Shown: positions 26,249 to 35,573, numbered from the stretch's first letter. The stretch is 50,141 nucleotides of DNA from Symploca sp. SIO2E9 (GCA_010692645.1 JAAHGS010000037.1:1-50141); one strand, 5' to 3'. Notes: a model not told the origin generated them from the letters alone. Numbers and translations are program-made.

Positions 26249-26737
26249 ATGTTAATTGTTGCTTCTCTCTTCAGATTTTGGATTAATCCTTTCCAGAGAA
26301 TCACGTGGGAAGAAGGCTGTTACACTATTGCCGCCGCGACGGAAAATGCTCATTCAGAAGAGGCTGCAAGTTTCAATCATTTTGTCGAAGGAGTCTTACT
26401 GCAAACTGCGTTTTTACTAAAAATAGGTATTGAATGTATCGCTCTGTTAGTTATTGCCTTGGCAATTTTTAAAAGTATCCAGAAATTACCCTCAATCCTG
26501 AAACAAAAAAATCGTCAAGAAGCTTTATTATCACTTCGTCTCAATTTGGGAATGTCTTTAGCCCTATCTCTAGAGTTTCTTTTAGCAGCAGATATTGCCG
26601 CAACTGCTGTCTCGCCAAACTGGGATTCCCTAGGGAAGTTAGCAGCAATTTCAGGAATACGGACTTTTCTCAACTTTTTCTTACAAAAAGAAGTTCAAGA
26701 ATTAGAGGAAGAAAAGTTACATCAGTCAACTGATTGA
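26249..26737 (+). CDS. DUF1622 membrane protein
   Basis: 162 aa, ATG. One clear membrane helix at about 55-75 (IGIECIALLVIALAIFKSI), then LRLNLGMSLALSLEFLLAADI, the DUF1622 hallmark, and a terminal charged helix (FFLQKEVQELEEEKL). The residues before about 40 (RFWINPFQRITWEEGCYT) are not typical and an internal start is possible. No known function. It is followed 165 bases later by the roadblock-like gene on the same strand. Confidence 0.75.
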   Translation: MLIVASLFRFWINPFQRITWEEGCYTIAAATENAHSEEAASFNHFVEGVLLQTAFLLKIGIECIALLVIALAIFKSIQKLPSILKQKNRQEALLSLRLNLGMSLALSLEFLLAADIAATAVSPNWDSLGKLAAISGIRTFLNFFLQKEVQELEEEKLHQSTD

Positions 26738-26901
26738 GTATTTTTCAGTGTCATTATTGCTTTTCTACTGTTTTAATAACTTGCAAAGTAATGTCCTCTA
26801 TCCTCCCCCTATCTACTCTTATATCTAAACTGCACCCTAGGCACTTTAATGGCAATTTTGATAAACTATATATAGATAATTCAACCAACTGACTGGCAAG
26901 T

Positions 26902-27327
26902 ATGGACATTGAAAAAATTACACAAATTCTAAAAGAGTTCAAAGATAATACATCTGGTATTCAGGGAGTTGCTCTTTTGGGGAAAGAAAGCCTTCTAATC
27001 ACCCAATCACCCATTGGAGATTGGGATAAAGCATGTGCAATTGAAATAGCTGGAGTAATGGATCACCTGACAAAACGTATTACTAAGCAACTACTATGGA
27101 CTCCAGAGCAACATATATGTGTTAAAGCTGAAAATGGTTATATTATCAGAGTCCCATGCGGTTCCGATATGTTTTTATTAGTTAAAGCTAGTAATAGTGA
27201 TATTTATGGTCAAGGGTTTTTAGAAGTGGCAATTAATAACATTGTCAAAGAACTTCAGGATGCAATTAGCTCGAACAGTCCTAATAAAGAAGAAAATAAA
27301 GAAGAGGAATATCAAGGTAGGTGGTAG
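26902..27327 (+). CDS. Roadblock/LC7-like domain protein
   Basis: 141 aa, ATG. IEKITQILKEFKDN, IQGVALLGKESLLITQSP and FLLVKASNSDIYGQGFLEVAINNIVKEL follow the alpha-beta-beta-alpha-beta-beta-beta-alpha pattern of small roadblock proteins that bind or regulate Ras-like GTPases such as MglA. The tail after about 122 is charged and low in complexity. No GTPase gene is adjacent, although a kinase-GTPase fusion lies 1.7 kb away on the other strand. The family call is by pattern and moderate. Confidence 0.55.
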   Translation: MDIEKITQILKEFKDNTSGIQGVALLGKESLLITQSPIGDWDKACAIEIAGVMDHLTKRITKQLLWTPEQHICVKAENGYIIRVPCGSDMFLLVKASNSDIYGQGFLEVAINNIVKELQDAISSNSPNKEENKEEEYQGRW

Positions 27328-27371
27328 ATAACCCTGCTTTTTATTCCAATATCTAGGGCATATGCATCTAC

Positions 27372-28865
27372 CTAATGTTCGTTTTTAAAACCGTAGTAAG
27401 CATCTTCGATGCCATTTACAGTATAATCTAAACCCTTTATTTCATTATGTTCATTCACTCTTATTTCATTATTTTCATCCACTCTAATATTTTCTTTTAT
27501 TACTTTTTTAAATCCAAACCAAATTAAATGGCTAGATATAAATGTGAACGCCAAAACAGCAGAGATACCAACCAATTGAACTGCGAATTGGAACAATTGC
27601 CCTTCCCATACACTGCCACAGAGTCCAAATAATGTTCCTTCACTATCAGTACACAATTTATCCTTACTACTAAACAAACCAACTGCCAGAGTTCCCCAAA
27701 TACCGCAGCCTAAGTGAACTGATATTGCCCCCACTGGGTCGTCAATTTCCCACTTGTTGAAGCGGTCAACTAAGAAAACAACTAAACCTCCAGCTACGAA
27801 ACCAATGATAGCAGCAGCCCATAATTCTACATAGGCAGAGGATGCTGTGATACTGACCAAACCTCCTAGAACTCCATTGATGATCATAGAAAGTTCCGGT
27901 TTTTTTCTATAGATCTTCAGTATTGAGGTTGTGGAAGCTGCTGTCAAAGCAGCAGTTGCTGCGGCTATGTTAGTTGTCAGCATAATGTGAGTTATTTTTT
28001 CAGGGTTAGCGCTTAACGTCGAACCCCCATTGAAGCCAAACCAACCCAACCAAAGGATAAAGCAACCTAGAGTAGCAATGCTGAGATTATGGGGATATGT
28101 ATGTACTCTTTTACCATCTTCTTTATAGCGGGAAACTATTTGACCATTCTCGAAATATTTGCGTGGTCCCAGTAGACGAGCGCCTATTAGAGCTGCCATA
28201 CCACCTACTGCATGAACTACCGTTGAGCCAGCAAAATCGTGAAAACCGAGTTCTTTTAGCCAGCCATGATTTGCCCAAACCCAGTGACCAGTGATGGGAT
28301 AAGAAATAGCGACAAAGAAAAAACTAAACCAACAAAATGCCTTTAATTTTATCCTCTCAGCAACAGCTCCAGATACTATCGTCGCAGCGGTTCCAGCAAA
28401 AACTAATTGAAAGAAGAAAGCTGCTTTGATAGGAATTGTTATGGTCTTTTCATAATCAGAAAATCCTTGTTCACTTAATAAAAAGCCATTTGTACCCAAG
28501 AAAGTATACTCACTACCATCGATCTTCAAGTCCAATTGAGAATCGCCCATCATGAAGACAAACCCACAAATCCAAAATGCTACTGTGGCAAGACAAAATA
28601 CCACTAAATTTTTAGTCAAGATATTAGCAGCGTTCTGGCGGCGACAAAAACCAGCTTCTAACATACCAAAACCAGCATTCATGAAGAACACTAGACAAGC
28701 TGTAAATATCACCCAGATAGTATCCAATTTCTTGTCTAGATCACCCTCTTGGGCAAGGGCAGCTTGAGACCAAACCAACAGGATTGTAATTACTAAAGGC
28801 CAGCAAAATTTCCAACTGGGCAGCAACCAATTTTTTTTCGGTTTTAACTTTTTTAAGTTCCGCAT
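27372..28865 (-). CDS. amt: Ammonium transporter Amt
   Basis: 497 aa. A cleavable signal (SQAALAQ) and then eleven membrane helices of the Amt/Rh fold. The twin pore histidines are visible in STVVHAVGGMAAL and ISVHLGCGIWG. FNAGFGMLEAG-type and GWFGFNGGS segments are typical. It conducts NH4+/NH3 across the cytoplasmic membrane as a trimer. The cytoplasmic tail ends LDYTVNGIEDAYY, and just before it a 24-bp tandem duplication inserts RVDENNEI/RVNEHNEI. I looked for an NtcA box (GTA-N8-TAC) upstream and did not find one. It is monocistronic. Confidence 0.93.
   Translation of the reverse strand: MRNLKKLKPKKNWLLPSWKFCWPLVITILLVWSQAALAQEGDLDKKLDTIWVIFTACLVFFMNAGFGMLEAGFCRRQNAANILTKNLVVFCLATVAFWICGFVFMMGDSQLDLKIDGSEYTFLGTNGFLLSEQGFSDYEKTITIPIKAAFFFQLVFAGTAATIVSGAVAERIKLKAFCWFSFFFVAISYPITGHWVWANHGWLKELGFHDFAGSTVVHAVGGMAALIGARLLGPRKYFENGQIVSRYKEDGKRVHTYPHNLSIATLGCFILWLGWFGFNGGSTLSANPEKITHIMLTTNIAAATAALTAASTTSILKIYRKKPELSMIINGVLGGLVSITASSAYVELWAAAIIGFVAGGLVVFLVDRFNKWEIDDPVGAISVHLGCGIWGTLAVGLFSSKDKLCTDSEGTLFGLCGSVWEGQLFQFAVQLVGISAVLAFTFISSHLIWFGFKKVIKENIRVDENNEIRVNEHNEIKGLDYTVNGIEDAYYGFKNEH
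27438..27485 (-). repeat. 24-bp tandem duplication inside amt
   Basis: 27438-27461 and 27462-27485 are near copies encoding RVNEHNEI and RVDENNEI in frame, in the cytoplasmic tail of Amt. It adds one extra octapeptide compared with a simple tail. Confidence 0.65.
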
Positions 28866-28991
28866 ATGGTTTCAATCGTAAAAATTATGCAATAAATTTC
28901 AACCCAGTGAGTAAAATTACTGTTATTGAACCTGTCAAAGACTTAACCACTGAATTTAAACAAAGTCAGATGACAATTGGCTAATATCGCC

Positions 28992-31049
28992 TTAGTTACT
29001 ATCACCGTCCTCGTATAAAGGTGGTATTCCGTAGCGTGCGCTTATCTCTCTGTCAATTTCTCGCAATATTTTGATTACATCTTCAGTTTGTGCATCTTGT
29101 AGCTCTGTTTTCCGATGTTCTTCTTCTTGCACAAAAGCTCGTCTAGCTTCTTCCAAGGACTTGCCTTCAATAAAATAGCTAATTGCGGCTTCACCAATTG
29201 CCAGTGTCATTGCAACATTTGAGAATTTGATTTGAGTTGGTCGAACACCCAATTGCTCTAGAAACTTTTCGATGGTAATGTTCTTGTATTGTTCAGGAGT
29301 AGCAATGTTGGCTATCATCATGACCAGCAAGTTTTGTATGGAAGTTGTTAAACGGGCAATCCATCCCACAAAGAATGTCAACGAGGCTGCAGTCAACTTA
29401 AATTTACTGGCTATGGCTTTCTTGAGTAAGATACCGGCAGTTGCTCCCCCAAAACCGTATTTAACGGCATCATCAGAGATACTGTTATATATTTGTAGTT
29501 CTAGGTACTCTATGTTATATCGTCTGTCCCCAAATTCCTGCCAATATGCGCAAACAGGAACATAAATACCAGTAAGTTTTTCGTAGTCTTCGAGTCTAGC
29601 TTTAATGCACTTGATAATATTAAGTTCCTTCTGCTCTCTGGCACTACTAGGCTTCCAGGAATTAGCCCCAGATTCTAGATTTAGATTATAAGGTGGACTC
29701 CACTCATGGGGAGGGTCAACCACATCAATCTGGTTGATGATCAAGATAATCGGTAGTTCTGTATTATGCTTTTGGTGATGATTTTGGCGAAGCGTCGTTA
29801 AAAACTCAACATCCTGAGTTACATACCCTCGCTCTTTAGCTGGAATAACAAATAACAGGATATCTACTTTCTCTTGGACAATGTAATCAATGGCTTTTTG
29901 AAATGCCGGATCTTTCTTAGACGTTTCCCCTACACCGCGTGAATCTACAATTTCTAATTTCCGTCCATTACGCTCAAATGAGTAAGATTCAAGGTCTAGG
30001 GTTTCTGGTTTATCTACTCTAACCTTAGCAAACCGCTTTCCCATAATGGCATTGACCAGAGACGATTTACCAGCTCCTGTCCTACCGTAAAGGGCTATTT
30101 TGGGAATTTGTCTCTGCCTTTTCCACTGCCGGAATTGATTTCTGAGAATCCGCTCTACAAAAAATTTTGTTGGTTGAGTCAGTTCTGAGACAATTGGGAG
30201 AACAGAAGACTCTATATCAATTATTTCCAGGCGCTCTAAAATATCCTGTGCATCCTTAGGTCTTTGCTCTGGCAACGGAGCTATCAGATCATCAATCAAA
30301 TCTGCCAGAGGTTTAGATATTTGGGTAGCGCTATCTCGCCAATTGTCATCAAGTCTGCCTGTCAATAAATGGACAAAGCTACGCCCTAAGGCAAAGAAAT
30401 CAGATCTATACTCAGCTTTACCGTCACTTTGTTCCGGCGGCGCGTAGGCTGGTGTACGAAATGTCGTAAGATTGCCTTTTTTGAGATTTCCGGGGTAGGT
30501 ATCCGTAACTTCCCTAGCTATACCAAAGTCAATCAAAGCTAACTGACCATTAGGTCTGAGCATAATGTTAGAAGGTTTAATATCCCGGTGAAACCAGTCC
30601 TGCTCGTGAACTAGAGTCAAGATTTCTGCCAGTTGCTTTAACCACTCAATTGCCTGCTTTTGTGTGATAGATTGATTGCCATGCTGTTCCAGCCATTTCT
30701 CCAAATCCAACCCCTCAATTTTTTCCATCACCAAGCAATGTAAAGGGGGATTCTCTCCTTCTTGCTGGAGTTCAAAGTAGCAATCTGACTCGACTTTGGG
30801 AATTCCTTGGTGATTTAGCTTCTTTAGTACCTCTGCTTCCCTTTTAAATAGCTCGATAGCTTTGTTTTTCGACTTACCCAAATCGTTACGCAGAATTTTG
30901 AGAACTTTTGGCGTACCTCGATCATCTACCTCCCATGTTTTACCAAAACCTCCTTCCTTCAAAAACTTGACAATTTGATAACGTCCATCTTTACTCAGAA
31001 GCTGATTGAGCTGATCTTGCTCTTCCCGATTCTTATCTTCTTGGATCAT
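28992..31049 (-). CDS. Ser/Thr protein kinase fused to a GTPase domain and hydrophobic C-terminal domain
   Basis: 685 aa. Kinase at about 20-275: glycine loop EGGFGKTWE, K51 in VLKILR, HRDIKPSN at 154-161, DFGIARE at 174-180, TPAYAPPEQ. Then a second complete nucleotide-binding domain, at about 315-530: P-loop GRTGAGKSS at 322-330, DSRG at 369-372, NQID at 439-442, as in the Era/dynamin-like small GTPase superfamily. The last part (about 540-620) is hydrophobic (GGATAGILLKKAIAS, FFVGWIARL, NLLVMMIANIA) and may touch membranes. Both active sites look intact. An ATG-linked AGGG precedes the start. It stands alone. Confidence 0.88.
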   Translation of the reverse strand: MIQEDKNREEQDQLNQLLSKDGRYQIVKFLKEGGFGKTWEVDDRGTPKVLKILRNDLGKSKNKAIELFKREAEVLKKLNHQGIPKVESDCYFELQQEGENPPLHCLVMEKIEGLDLEKWLEQHGNQSITQKQAIEWLKQLAEILTLVHEQDWFHRDIKPSNIMLRPNGQLALIDFGIAREVTDTYPGNLKKGNLTTFRTPAYAPPEQSDGKAEYRSDFFALGRSFVHLLTGRLDDNWRDSATQISKPLADLIDDLIAPLPEQRPKDAQDILERLEIIDIESSVLPIVSELTQPTKFFVERILRNQFRQWKRQRQIPKIALYGRTGAGKSSLVNAIMGKRFAKVRVDKPETLDLESYSFERNGRKLEIVDSRGVGETSKKDPAFQKAIDYIVQEKVDILLFVIPAKERGYVTQDVEFLTTLRQNHHQKHNTELPIILIINQIDVVDPPHEWSPPYNLNLESGANSWKPSSAREQKELNIIKCIKARLEDYEKLTGIYVPVCAYWQEFGDRRYNIEYLELQIYNSISDDAVKYGFGGATAGILLKKAIASKFKLTAASLTFFVGWIARLTTSIQNLLVMMIANIATPEQYKNITIEKFLEQLGVRPTQIKFSNVAMTLAIGEAAISYFIEGKSLEEARRAFVQEEEHRKTELQDAQTEDVIKILREIDREISARYGIPPLYEDGDSN

Positions 31050-31690
31050 TGCCCTAATTGGATAATTTTTTATCTTTGACAGTTGCTCTTGCTTTCGTCT
31101 TTTTTACCCTGCGAGCAATTAGCTCCTAATCTCGCTTGCCTGAGTCCTGAGTTACTCTTTAAATAAACTCACTACCATTGGTGACGGGGTAGCTCTGTCA
31201 GGGTGAGCGAAATTTTGGTTGGAATTTTAATTCTCCGCGTCTCCGCGTCTCCGCGTCTGCTTACTTGTTCCCCCACCCTTTTTTTCGCTCACCCGCTCTG
31301 TCATTTTCCCAACGATTGATTGTTGGGAAAATGGCTCCTAACTTAGTGGCAAACTTTTCCTGAGTTCATCCCAGTTATTGGCGTAGGACACAGACTAACT
31401 GACCAATGAAAAGCTAGTCAGCTAGTAGAACCAGAGAGGGCATTGGAACAGAAACTTACGGTTTCAACCCTGATGCGTTGATCATAACCTTAAATCACTT
31501 GAGTTTGAGGCCAGGGAATTGGTTAAAAGCTAGTTGCAGAAAAGATTACAGCAAATTTTTTACACATTCTTAAAAAAATCAGCAAAGCCGTTGCCAATAG
31601 TAATATAGCTTGAAATGCTTGATACATAAGCATTTCAAAATCAAAATCTTCTCCACTCTCCCTCTCTATCTCAACCGTGCCCTAGGCACT
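31050..31690. repeat. 640-bp gap with a foldback element and a long palindrome
   Basis: No gene seen. GGGTGAGCGAAA at 31201-31212 and TTTCGCTCACCC at 31283-31294 are exact 12-bp inverted ends of a 94-base unit that contains three tandem TCTCCGCG octamers (31232-31255). Eight bases later CATTTTCCCAAC (31302-31313) pairs with GTTGGGAAAATG (31322-31333) across an 8-base loop. The unit looks like a MITE; the palindrome may be a structure from the same insertion. The rest up to proB's end is AT-rich. Confidence 0.5.
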
Positions 31691-32806
31691 TTAATTAGTC
31701 AATACCAAATTATCTCGATGTACTACTGTCTCAGCACCCGCATAACCGAGAATAGCAGGAATTTCTGATGATTTGCGCCCTCGAATCTGCTGCAATTCCT
31801 CACTGCTGTAGTTAACCAATCCTCTAGCAATTTCTGAGCCGCTATGGTCACATAACTGTACCGCATCTGATAAGCGAAAATTACCTTCGATCGCACTAAT
31901 GCCAGCAGCAAGTAGAGACTTCCCTCCCTGACAAATTGCTGCCACAGCGCCACTATCGAGATAAAGTCTCCCAATTGGCACTAAACCATGAGCAATCCAG
32001 CGTTTGCGGGCTTTATCGGTTCTAGAGTTTGGTTCAAAATGAGTACCGAGAGATTCTCCCTTTAAGATTTTCTCAATTGCTTCAGGATTTCGTCCTTCTG
32101 TAATCACCACCCTCACTCCAGCACTGGTAGCAATCCTGGCAGCAGCAATTTTAGTCTCCATGCCTCCTGTTCCCCACTGGGAACCCGAATTACCTATTTC
32201 TACCTGTAGTTGGGTCAACTGCTCAATACTATTAACTAGCATTATTGGTTTCGCATCTGGCACTAGACGAGGATCAGCTGAATAAAGCCTGTCTACATCA
32301 GTTAATAAAAATAACCAGTCAGCTTCAATTAAACTTGCTACGAAAGCGCTTAGTGTATCATTATCTCCAAACTTCAGTTCCTCGACTGCCACAGTATCAT
32401 TTTCATTTACTACCGGAATTACACCTAGTCGCAGCAGTTCTCGAAAGGTAGCGTGGGCGTTGACATAGCAGCTGCGCTGTATGAAGTCGCGACGACTCAG
32501 AAGCACTTGGGCAATAGGTTGTTGCAGACTAGTGAAGAAATCATCATACACCCGCATCAAGCGTCCTTGACCTACAGCAGCTACAGCTTGCTTAAGAGCG
32601 ATCGTTTGAGGACGGGATTTTAGTCCTAGGCAGCCGCAACCAACCCCTACAGCACCAGAGGTAACTAGTACCAGAGCATGACCTTCTGAACTGAGCCTCG
32701 TCAGAGTTTCAACTAGCTTGGCAATTGTCGAGAGTGCCAATTGACCTGTGGCTGGTTGAGTCAGGCTAGAGGTTCCAACTTTGACAACAATCTTTTGATT
32801 GGTCAT
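31691..32806 (-). CDS. proB: Glutamate 5-kinase
   Basis: 371 aa from the ATG at 32806. First enzyme of proline synthesis: phosphorylates L-glutamate. Motifs: [10 protein letters not shown] at the N-terminus, [39 protein letters not shown] and a C-terminal PUA-like domain (about 280-371). The reading frame stays open to 33094, but those 96 extra residues come from transposon-flank DNA with a strong hairpin and do not resemble ProB; the length from 32806 equals the family norm. It probably once followed yqeG and mltG, both on the same strand, in an operon now broken by IS debris. Confidence 0.92.
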   Translation of the reverse strand: MTNQKIVVKVGTSSLTQPATGQLALSTIAKLVETLTRLSSEGHALVLVTSGAVGVGCGCLGLKSRPQTIALKQAVAAVGQGRLMRVYDDFFTSLQQPIAQVLLSRRDFIQRSCYVNAHATFRELLRLGVIPVVNENDTVAVEELKFGDNDTLSAFVASLIEADWLFLLTDVDRLYSADPRLVPDAKPIMLVNSIEQLTQLQVEIGNSGSQWGTGGMETKIAAARIATSAGVRVVITEGRNPEAIEKILKGESLGTHFEPNSRTDKARKRWIAHGLVPIGRLYLDSGAVAAICQGGKSLLAAGISAIEGNFRLSDAVQLCDHSGSEIARGLVNYSSEELQQIRGRKSSEIPAILGYAGAETVVHRDNLVLTN

Positions 32807-32859
32807 CTGTCTTCGCGGCAGGAGACTCTCGCTTTCAGCGACGAGACGTGCGACATAAA

Positions 32860-32880
32860 CGCCTGGGGTTTCCCCAGGCG
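32860..32880. other. Perfect 9-bp hairpin upstream of proB
   Basis: CGCCTGGGG at 32860-32868 and CCCCAGGCG at 32872-32880 enclose the loop TTT, about 55 bases ahead of the proB start, inside DNA that seems to belong to an insertion scar. On the minus strand it would form at the 5' end of a proB message. No gene is supported in 32807-33096. Confidence 0.5.
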
Positions 32881-33096
32881 ACGCGCACTCAGGAATGCCG
32901 CGCCTCCAATTAAGTTTGTGGTAAGATATTTTTGGTCGTTGACCGACCCAGACAACGGGGACAGACAGCCTAACAGATCGAAGTTCGCAATTTTTGGCGA
33001 CGGCGCAGAAAAGTTGGCAGACTGGGATAAGCTGACAGGGCAATGGAAAGTCCACCCCTGAAAGACGCAAAGTGAATAGATTTTTTCGATACATAA

Positions 33097-33267
33097 CCGT
33101 ACCGCAGGGCTTGCGGAATCGGGACTTTTAGTGGAGTCGAATGTCTGTGGACGTATCGATGTCGGGGGCATAGTTTGAAGAAAGTGTCTAGATATGTACG
33201 GTTGAAGCAGAAAAACCTAATCGTGAGGCTAGGAATCCCTCGCTTGAGCGCGATGGGAGGATGTCAA
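33097..33267 (+). ncRNA. Orphan IS200/IS605-type right end with omegaRNA-like scaffold, copy B
   Basis: CGTAC followed by the stem CCGCA (33102-33106) and TGCGG (33112-33116), then the 127-base block 33141-33267 identical but for one base to window bases 1-127, ending in AATCCCTCG and GGGAGGATGTCAA. The order (short GC stem, AT-rich middle, terminal hairpin, ATGTCAA) matches the scaffold next to intact tnpB at 18625-18781. No tnpB frame is found upstream within the 290 bases before proB. So it is a relic or a stand-alone guide RNA. Confidence 0.45.
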
Positions 33268-33281
33268 TAGCAATACATAAT

Positions 33282-33326
33282 CTTAGAGCGCCTTTCCCCT
33301 AAATTTAGGAGACTTGGCGCTCTAAG
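33282..33326. terminator. Strong hairpin downstream of yqeG
   Basis: CTTAGAGCGCC at 33282-33292 pairs exactly with GGCGCTCTAAG at 33316-33326, and the loop contains a second small palindrome CCTAAATTTAGG. It lies between the yqeG end (33459) and the orphan right end. It could stop yqeG transcription, although the T-run is weak. Confidence 0.4.
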
Positions 33327-33458
33327 TGATTTATTAAGTAGTTTTGGTATTTTTAGGGTCTTTATATTAGCTGACCCCAATTGAATTAACATTAAGAATC
33401 TCATATTTTTCCTAAGGTATCTAATTTCATAATGTTTTCTTTATATTTCGGTTTATTT

Positions 33459-34004
33459 TTATTTATCAGTTTTATTTAAGTTTTGTTGCAAAGACGGAAA
33501 AGAAACCCCTAATGCTTTAGAGAGCCAAACTTCAAAGTCACGAGTTGGGTTCATAGTGTGGTTGATACTCGGATCGCTCATCGGTTCGACAAGAATGGTA
33601 AACATTCCCAGTCGATTGCCTGCTAGGACATCTGTGAATAAGCGGTCCCCCACCATTGCCACTTGTTCTACAGGCAGATTCATTGCTTGGGCAGCTTTTT
33701 TTAACTTGCGTCGCGAAGGCTTACTAGCGCCAAGCATGTAGGGTAGTTCTAGTGACTTGGCAATATTGCCAATCCTCGTTTTACTCAGATTATTGCTCAC
33801 TAGCCAGATTGCTACCACTGGTCTGATCTTCTCTACCCATTGCCTGAGTTCAGCAGAAACCTGACTTGCTCTAAGTGGCACCAAGGTTTCATCAACATCA
33901 AGTACTAGACCTTTGAGCTGATGTTGCTGTAACATTTCCGGAGTCAGACTTAGGATTGGTCCGCCGAGAATTAAGTTAGGTTGTAAATTCGATACCAAAG
34001 ACAT
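33459..34004 (-). CDS. YqeG-type HAD-superfamily phosphatase (subfamily IIIA)
   Basis: About 181 aa from the ATG at 34004. An in-frame ATG at 34040 would add 12 residues (PQCRLTTEQLL) next to IS debris, and family members usually begin close to LLQPNLIL. HAD motif I is LVLDVDETLVP, motif II lies in WLVSNN, K in GASKPSRRKL, and motif III/IV is VAMVGDRLFTDVLAGN. It is a small soluble phosphatase; YqeG relatives act on phospholipid precursors (phosphatidylglycerophosphate-like) in plants and cyanobacteria, but that role is inference here. It lies between mltG and proB on the same strand. Confidence 0.85.
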   Translation of the reverse strand: MSLVSNLQPNLILGGPILSLTPEMLQQHQLKGLVLDVDETLVPLRASQVSAELRQWVEKIRPVVAIWLVSNNLSKTRIGNIAKSLELPYMLGASKPSRRKLKKAAQAMNLPVEQVAMVGDRLFTDVLAGNRLGMFTILVEPMSDPSINHTMNPTRDFEVWLSKALGVSFPSLQQNLNKTDK

Positions 34005-34050
34005 AAGTAATTGCTCAGTAGTCAGTCTGCATTGTGGCATTTTGACACTT

Positions 34051-34308
34051 TTGACATCTTCCCCGAGCTGTTAGCGAAGCGGGCGGTTAGGGCCCGACAG
34101 GCAGGGGAATTCCATCTACTATCGACTAAAAAAGCGTCCGCTTTTTTAGCTCTGGCGGGTTGACACGTCCTTGAATGCTGCTATCTGTTGCAGTAGTCTG
34201 ACGCTTCCGACAATCCGTTTTGAGGTGCAAAGCACACCTGTTTAGTCTCGGATTGCCACCCGTGATCTGAATATTAATTGCTGCGTTCACATCTGAGTCG
34301 TGGGTGGC
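34051..34308 (-). pseudogene. Truncated tnpB with its right end
   Basis: On the minus strand, 34308-34136 reads THDSDVNAAINIQ then GNPRLNRC, the RuvC-III motif and tail of a zinc-finger TnpB, ending in TAG. A TGA directly precedes the fragment, so all upstream tnpB is gone. Downstream, TTCCCC (34059-34064) and GGGGAA (34104-34109) with terminal GATGTCAA form an IS200/IS605 right end, although the loop is enlarged by GC-rich sequence. It sits between yqeG and mltG. Confidence 0.65.
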
Positions 34309-34467
34309 TCAGTAGTTTAAGACAGATTGATTATCTTGGCTAGAAGTCAACTTTCTGTTAATTAACCCCACCAAGAAAACCACAATTAGATTGTTGTCAC
34401 CAACAGCAGTAGTTGCACTAGCCAATATTAGACCACGGTAGCCGATAAGGATCAAAGCTTAGATCAC

Positions 34468-35547
34468 TTATTGCTGTGATTGTCGTTCACGACGAATAGC
34501 ATCTCTAGCAGCTTCATGCTCTTTCAAGGTTTTACTAAATTTGTGAGTGCCATCGTACCTAGCAACAAAAAAGAGAAAATCAGTCTTTTCAGGAGAGAGT
34601 GAAGCCCTCAAACTAGCTAAACCAGGGCTAGCGATTGGAGTCGGTGGTAGTCCTGGATTGAGATAAGTGTTGTAGGGAGAGTCTGTCTCTACCTGAGCAT
34701 AAGTTAAGGGTTGATCAGCAGTTTGTCGAATGCCCAAGCCATACTCAACCGTTGGGTCACTTTCTAGTTTCATGCCTCGTCGCAAACGTTCTGCAAAGAC
34801 ACCAGCAATCAGGGGACGTTCCTTGGAGACAACTGCCTCTTTTTCCACAATACTGGCAAAGGTTACCCACTCAGTAAGACTTAGCTGCATGGGTTTTTGT
34901 CCTTTTTGGTAGAGTGGCAGCGCCTTCTGTTCAAATTGTTTGAGCATTTGAGCGATGATAACTTGGGGCGAGACGCGATCATTTGAGAGCTGATAAGTAT
35001 TCGGGTGCAAAAACCCTTCTAGGTGAGGTAAATCACTGGGTAACCAAGGATATTTATCTTTAGGAACCTTTCTAGTAGCGGCAATAAAGTCTTGAGCCGG
35101 GAAGTACCCTAGTTTCTCAAAGTGATTTGCCATTTGCTCTAGAGACCATCCCTCTGGAATAGTGAATGAGAGTTGAACCACCTCGCCATCCCAAATCTTT
35201 CTGGCAATTTCTGGTAGTGGCTGAGTTGGTGATAATTGATATGTCCCTGCTTTATACTCACCATCGCGGTCAAAAAGCTGCTTCCAATGAGTCCAAAGTT
35301 TCCAAGCCTGAAACGACCGAATCAAGCCGGCTGCTTCTAAATCCTTTCCAATCTGCTGAGCAGCAGTTCCTGAAGGAATCTGAATGTGTACAGCTTTGTC
35401 TAGTGCCGAATCCGGCGATTTGTCTGGAGTAGGTGGCGACTGCGCCCAGCTCCACCACGCCCAGCCTTGCCAGAGACAAAAACCTAGTGTCACTGGCAGA
35501 ACTAACAGATAATATGACCACTTGGAGAGGCGTCCGACAGCTTTCAT
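34468..35547 (-). CDS. mltG: Endolytic transglycosylase MltG (YceG-like)
   Basis: 359 aa. A single membrane anchor at about 12-30 and then a periplasmic YceG domain. AAQQIGKDLEAAGLIRS is the LysM-like part. The catalytic region has EGFLHPNTYQL, FASIVEKEAVVSKERPLIAGVF (with the conserved glutamate) and MKLESDPTVEYG, then YNTYLNPGLPPTPIASPG. It cuts nascent glycan strands and ends their growth. ATG start. It is the upstream member of the broken mltG-yqeG-proB row. Confidence 0.92.
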   Translation of the reverse strand: MKAVGRLSKWSYYLLVLPVTLGFCLWQGWAWWSWAQSPPTPDKSPDSALDKAVHIQIPSGTAAQQIGKDLEAAGLIRSFQAWKLWTHWKQLFDRDGEYKAGTYQLSPTQPLPEIARKIWDGEVVQLSFTIPEGWSLEQMANHFEKLGYFPAQDFIAATRKVPKDKYPWLPSDLPHLEGFLHPNTYQLSNDRVSPQVIIAQMLKQFEQKALPLYQKGQKPMQLSLTEWVTFASIVEKEAVVSKERPLIAGVFAERLRRGMKLESDPTVEYGLGIRQTADQPLTYAQVETDSPYNTYLNPGLPPTPIASPGLASLRASLSPEKTDFLFFVARYDGTHKFSKTLKEHEAARDAIRRERQSQQ

Positions 35548-35573
35548 AGGAATAATAGGCTGGAAATTTATCC

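Noticed and set aside
26902-28865. Functional link between the roadblock-like protein and a partner GTPase next door
   Set aside because: No MglA-like gene is adjacent; the only GTPase nearby is the kinase fusion on the other strand beyond amt, so a link is unsupported.
28866-28991. NtcA site upstream of amt
   Set aside because: I found only GTA-N4-TAC (AGTAATTTTACT), not the GTA-N8-TAC consensus, and no matching -10 box at the right distance.
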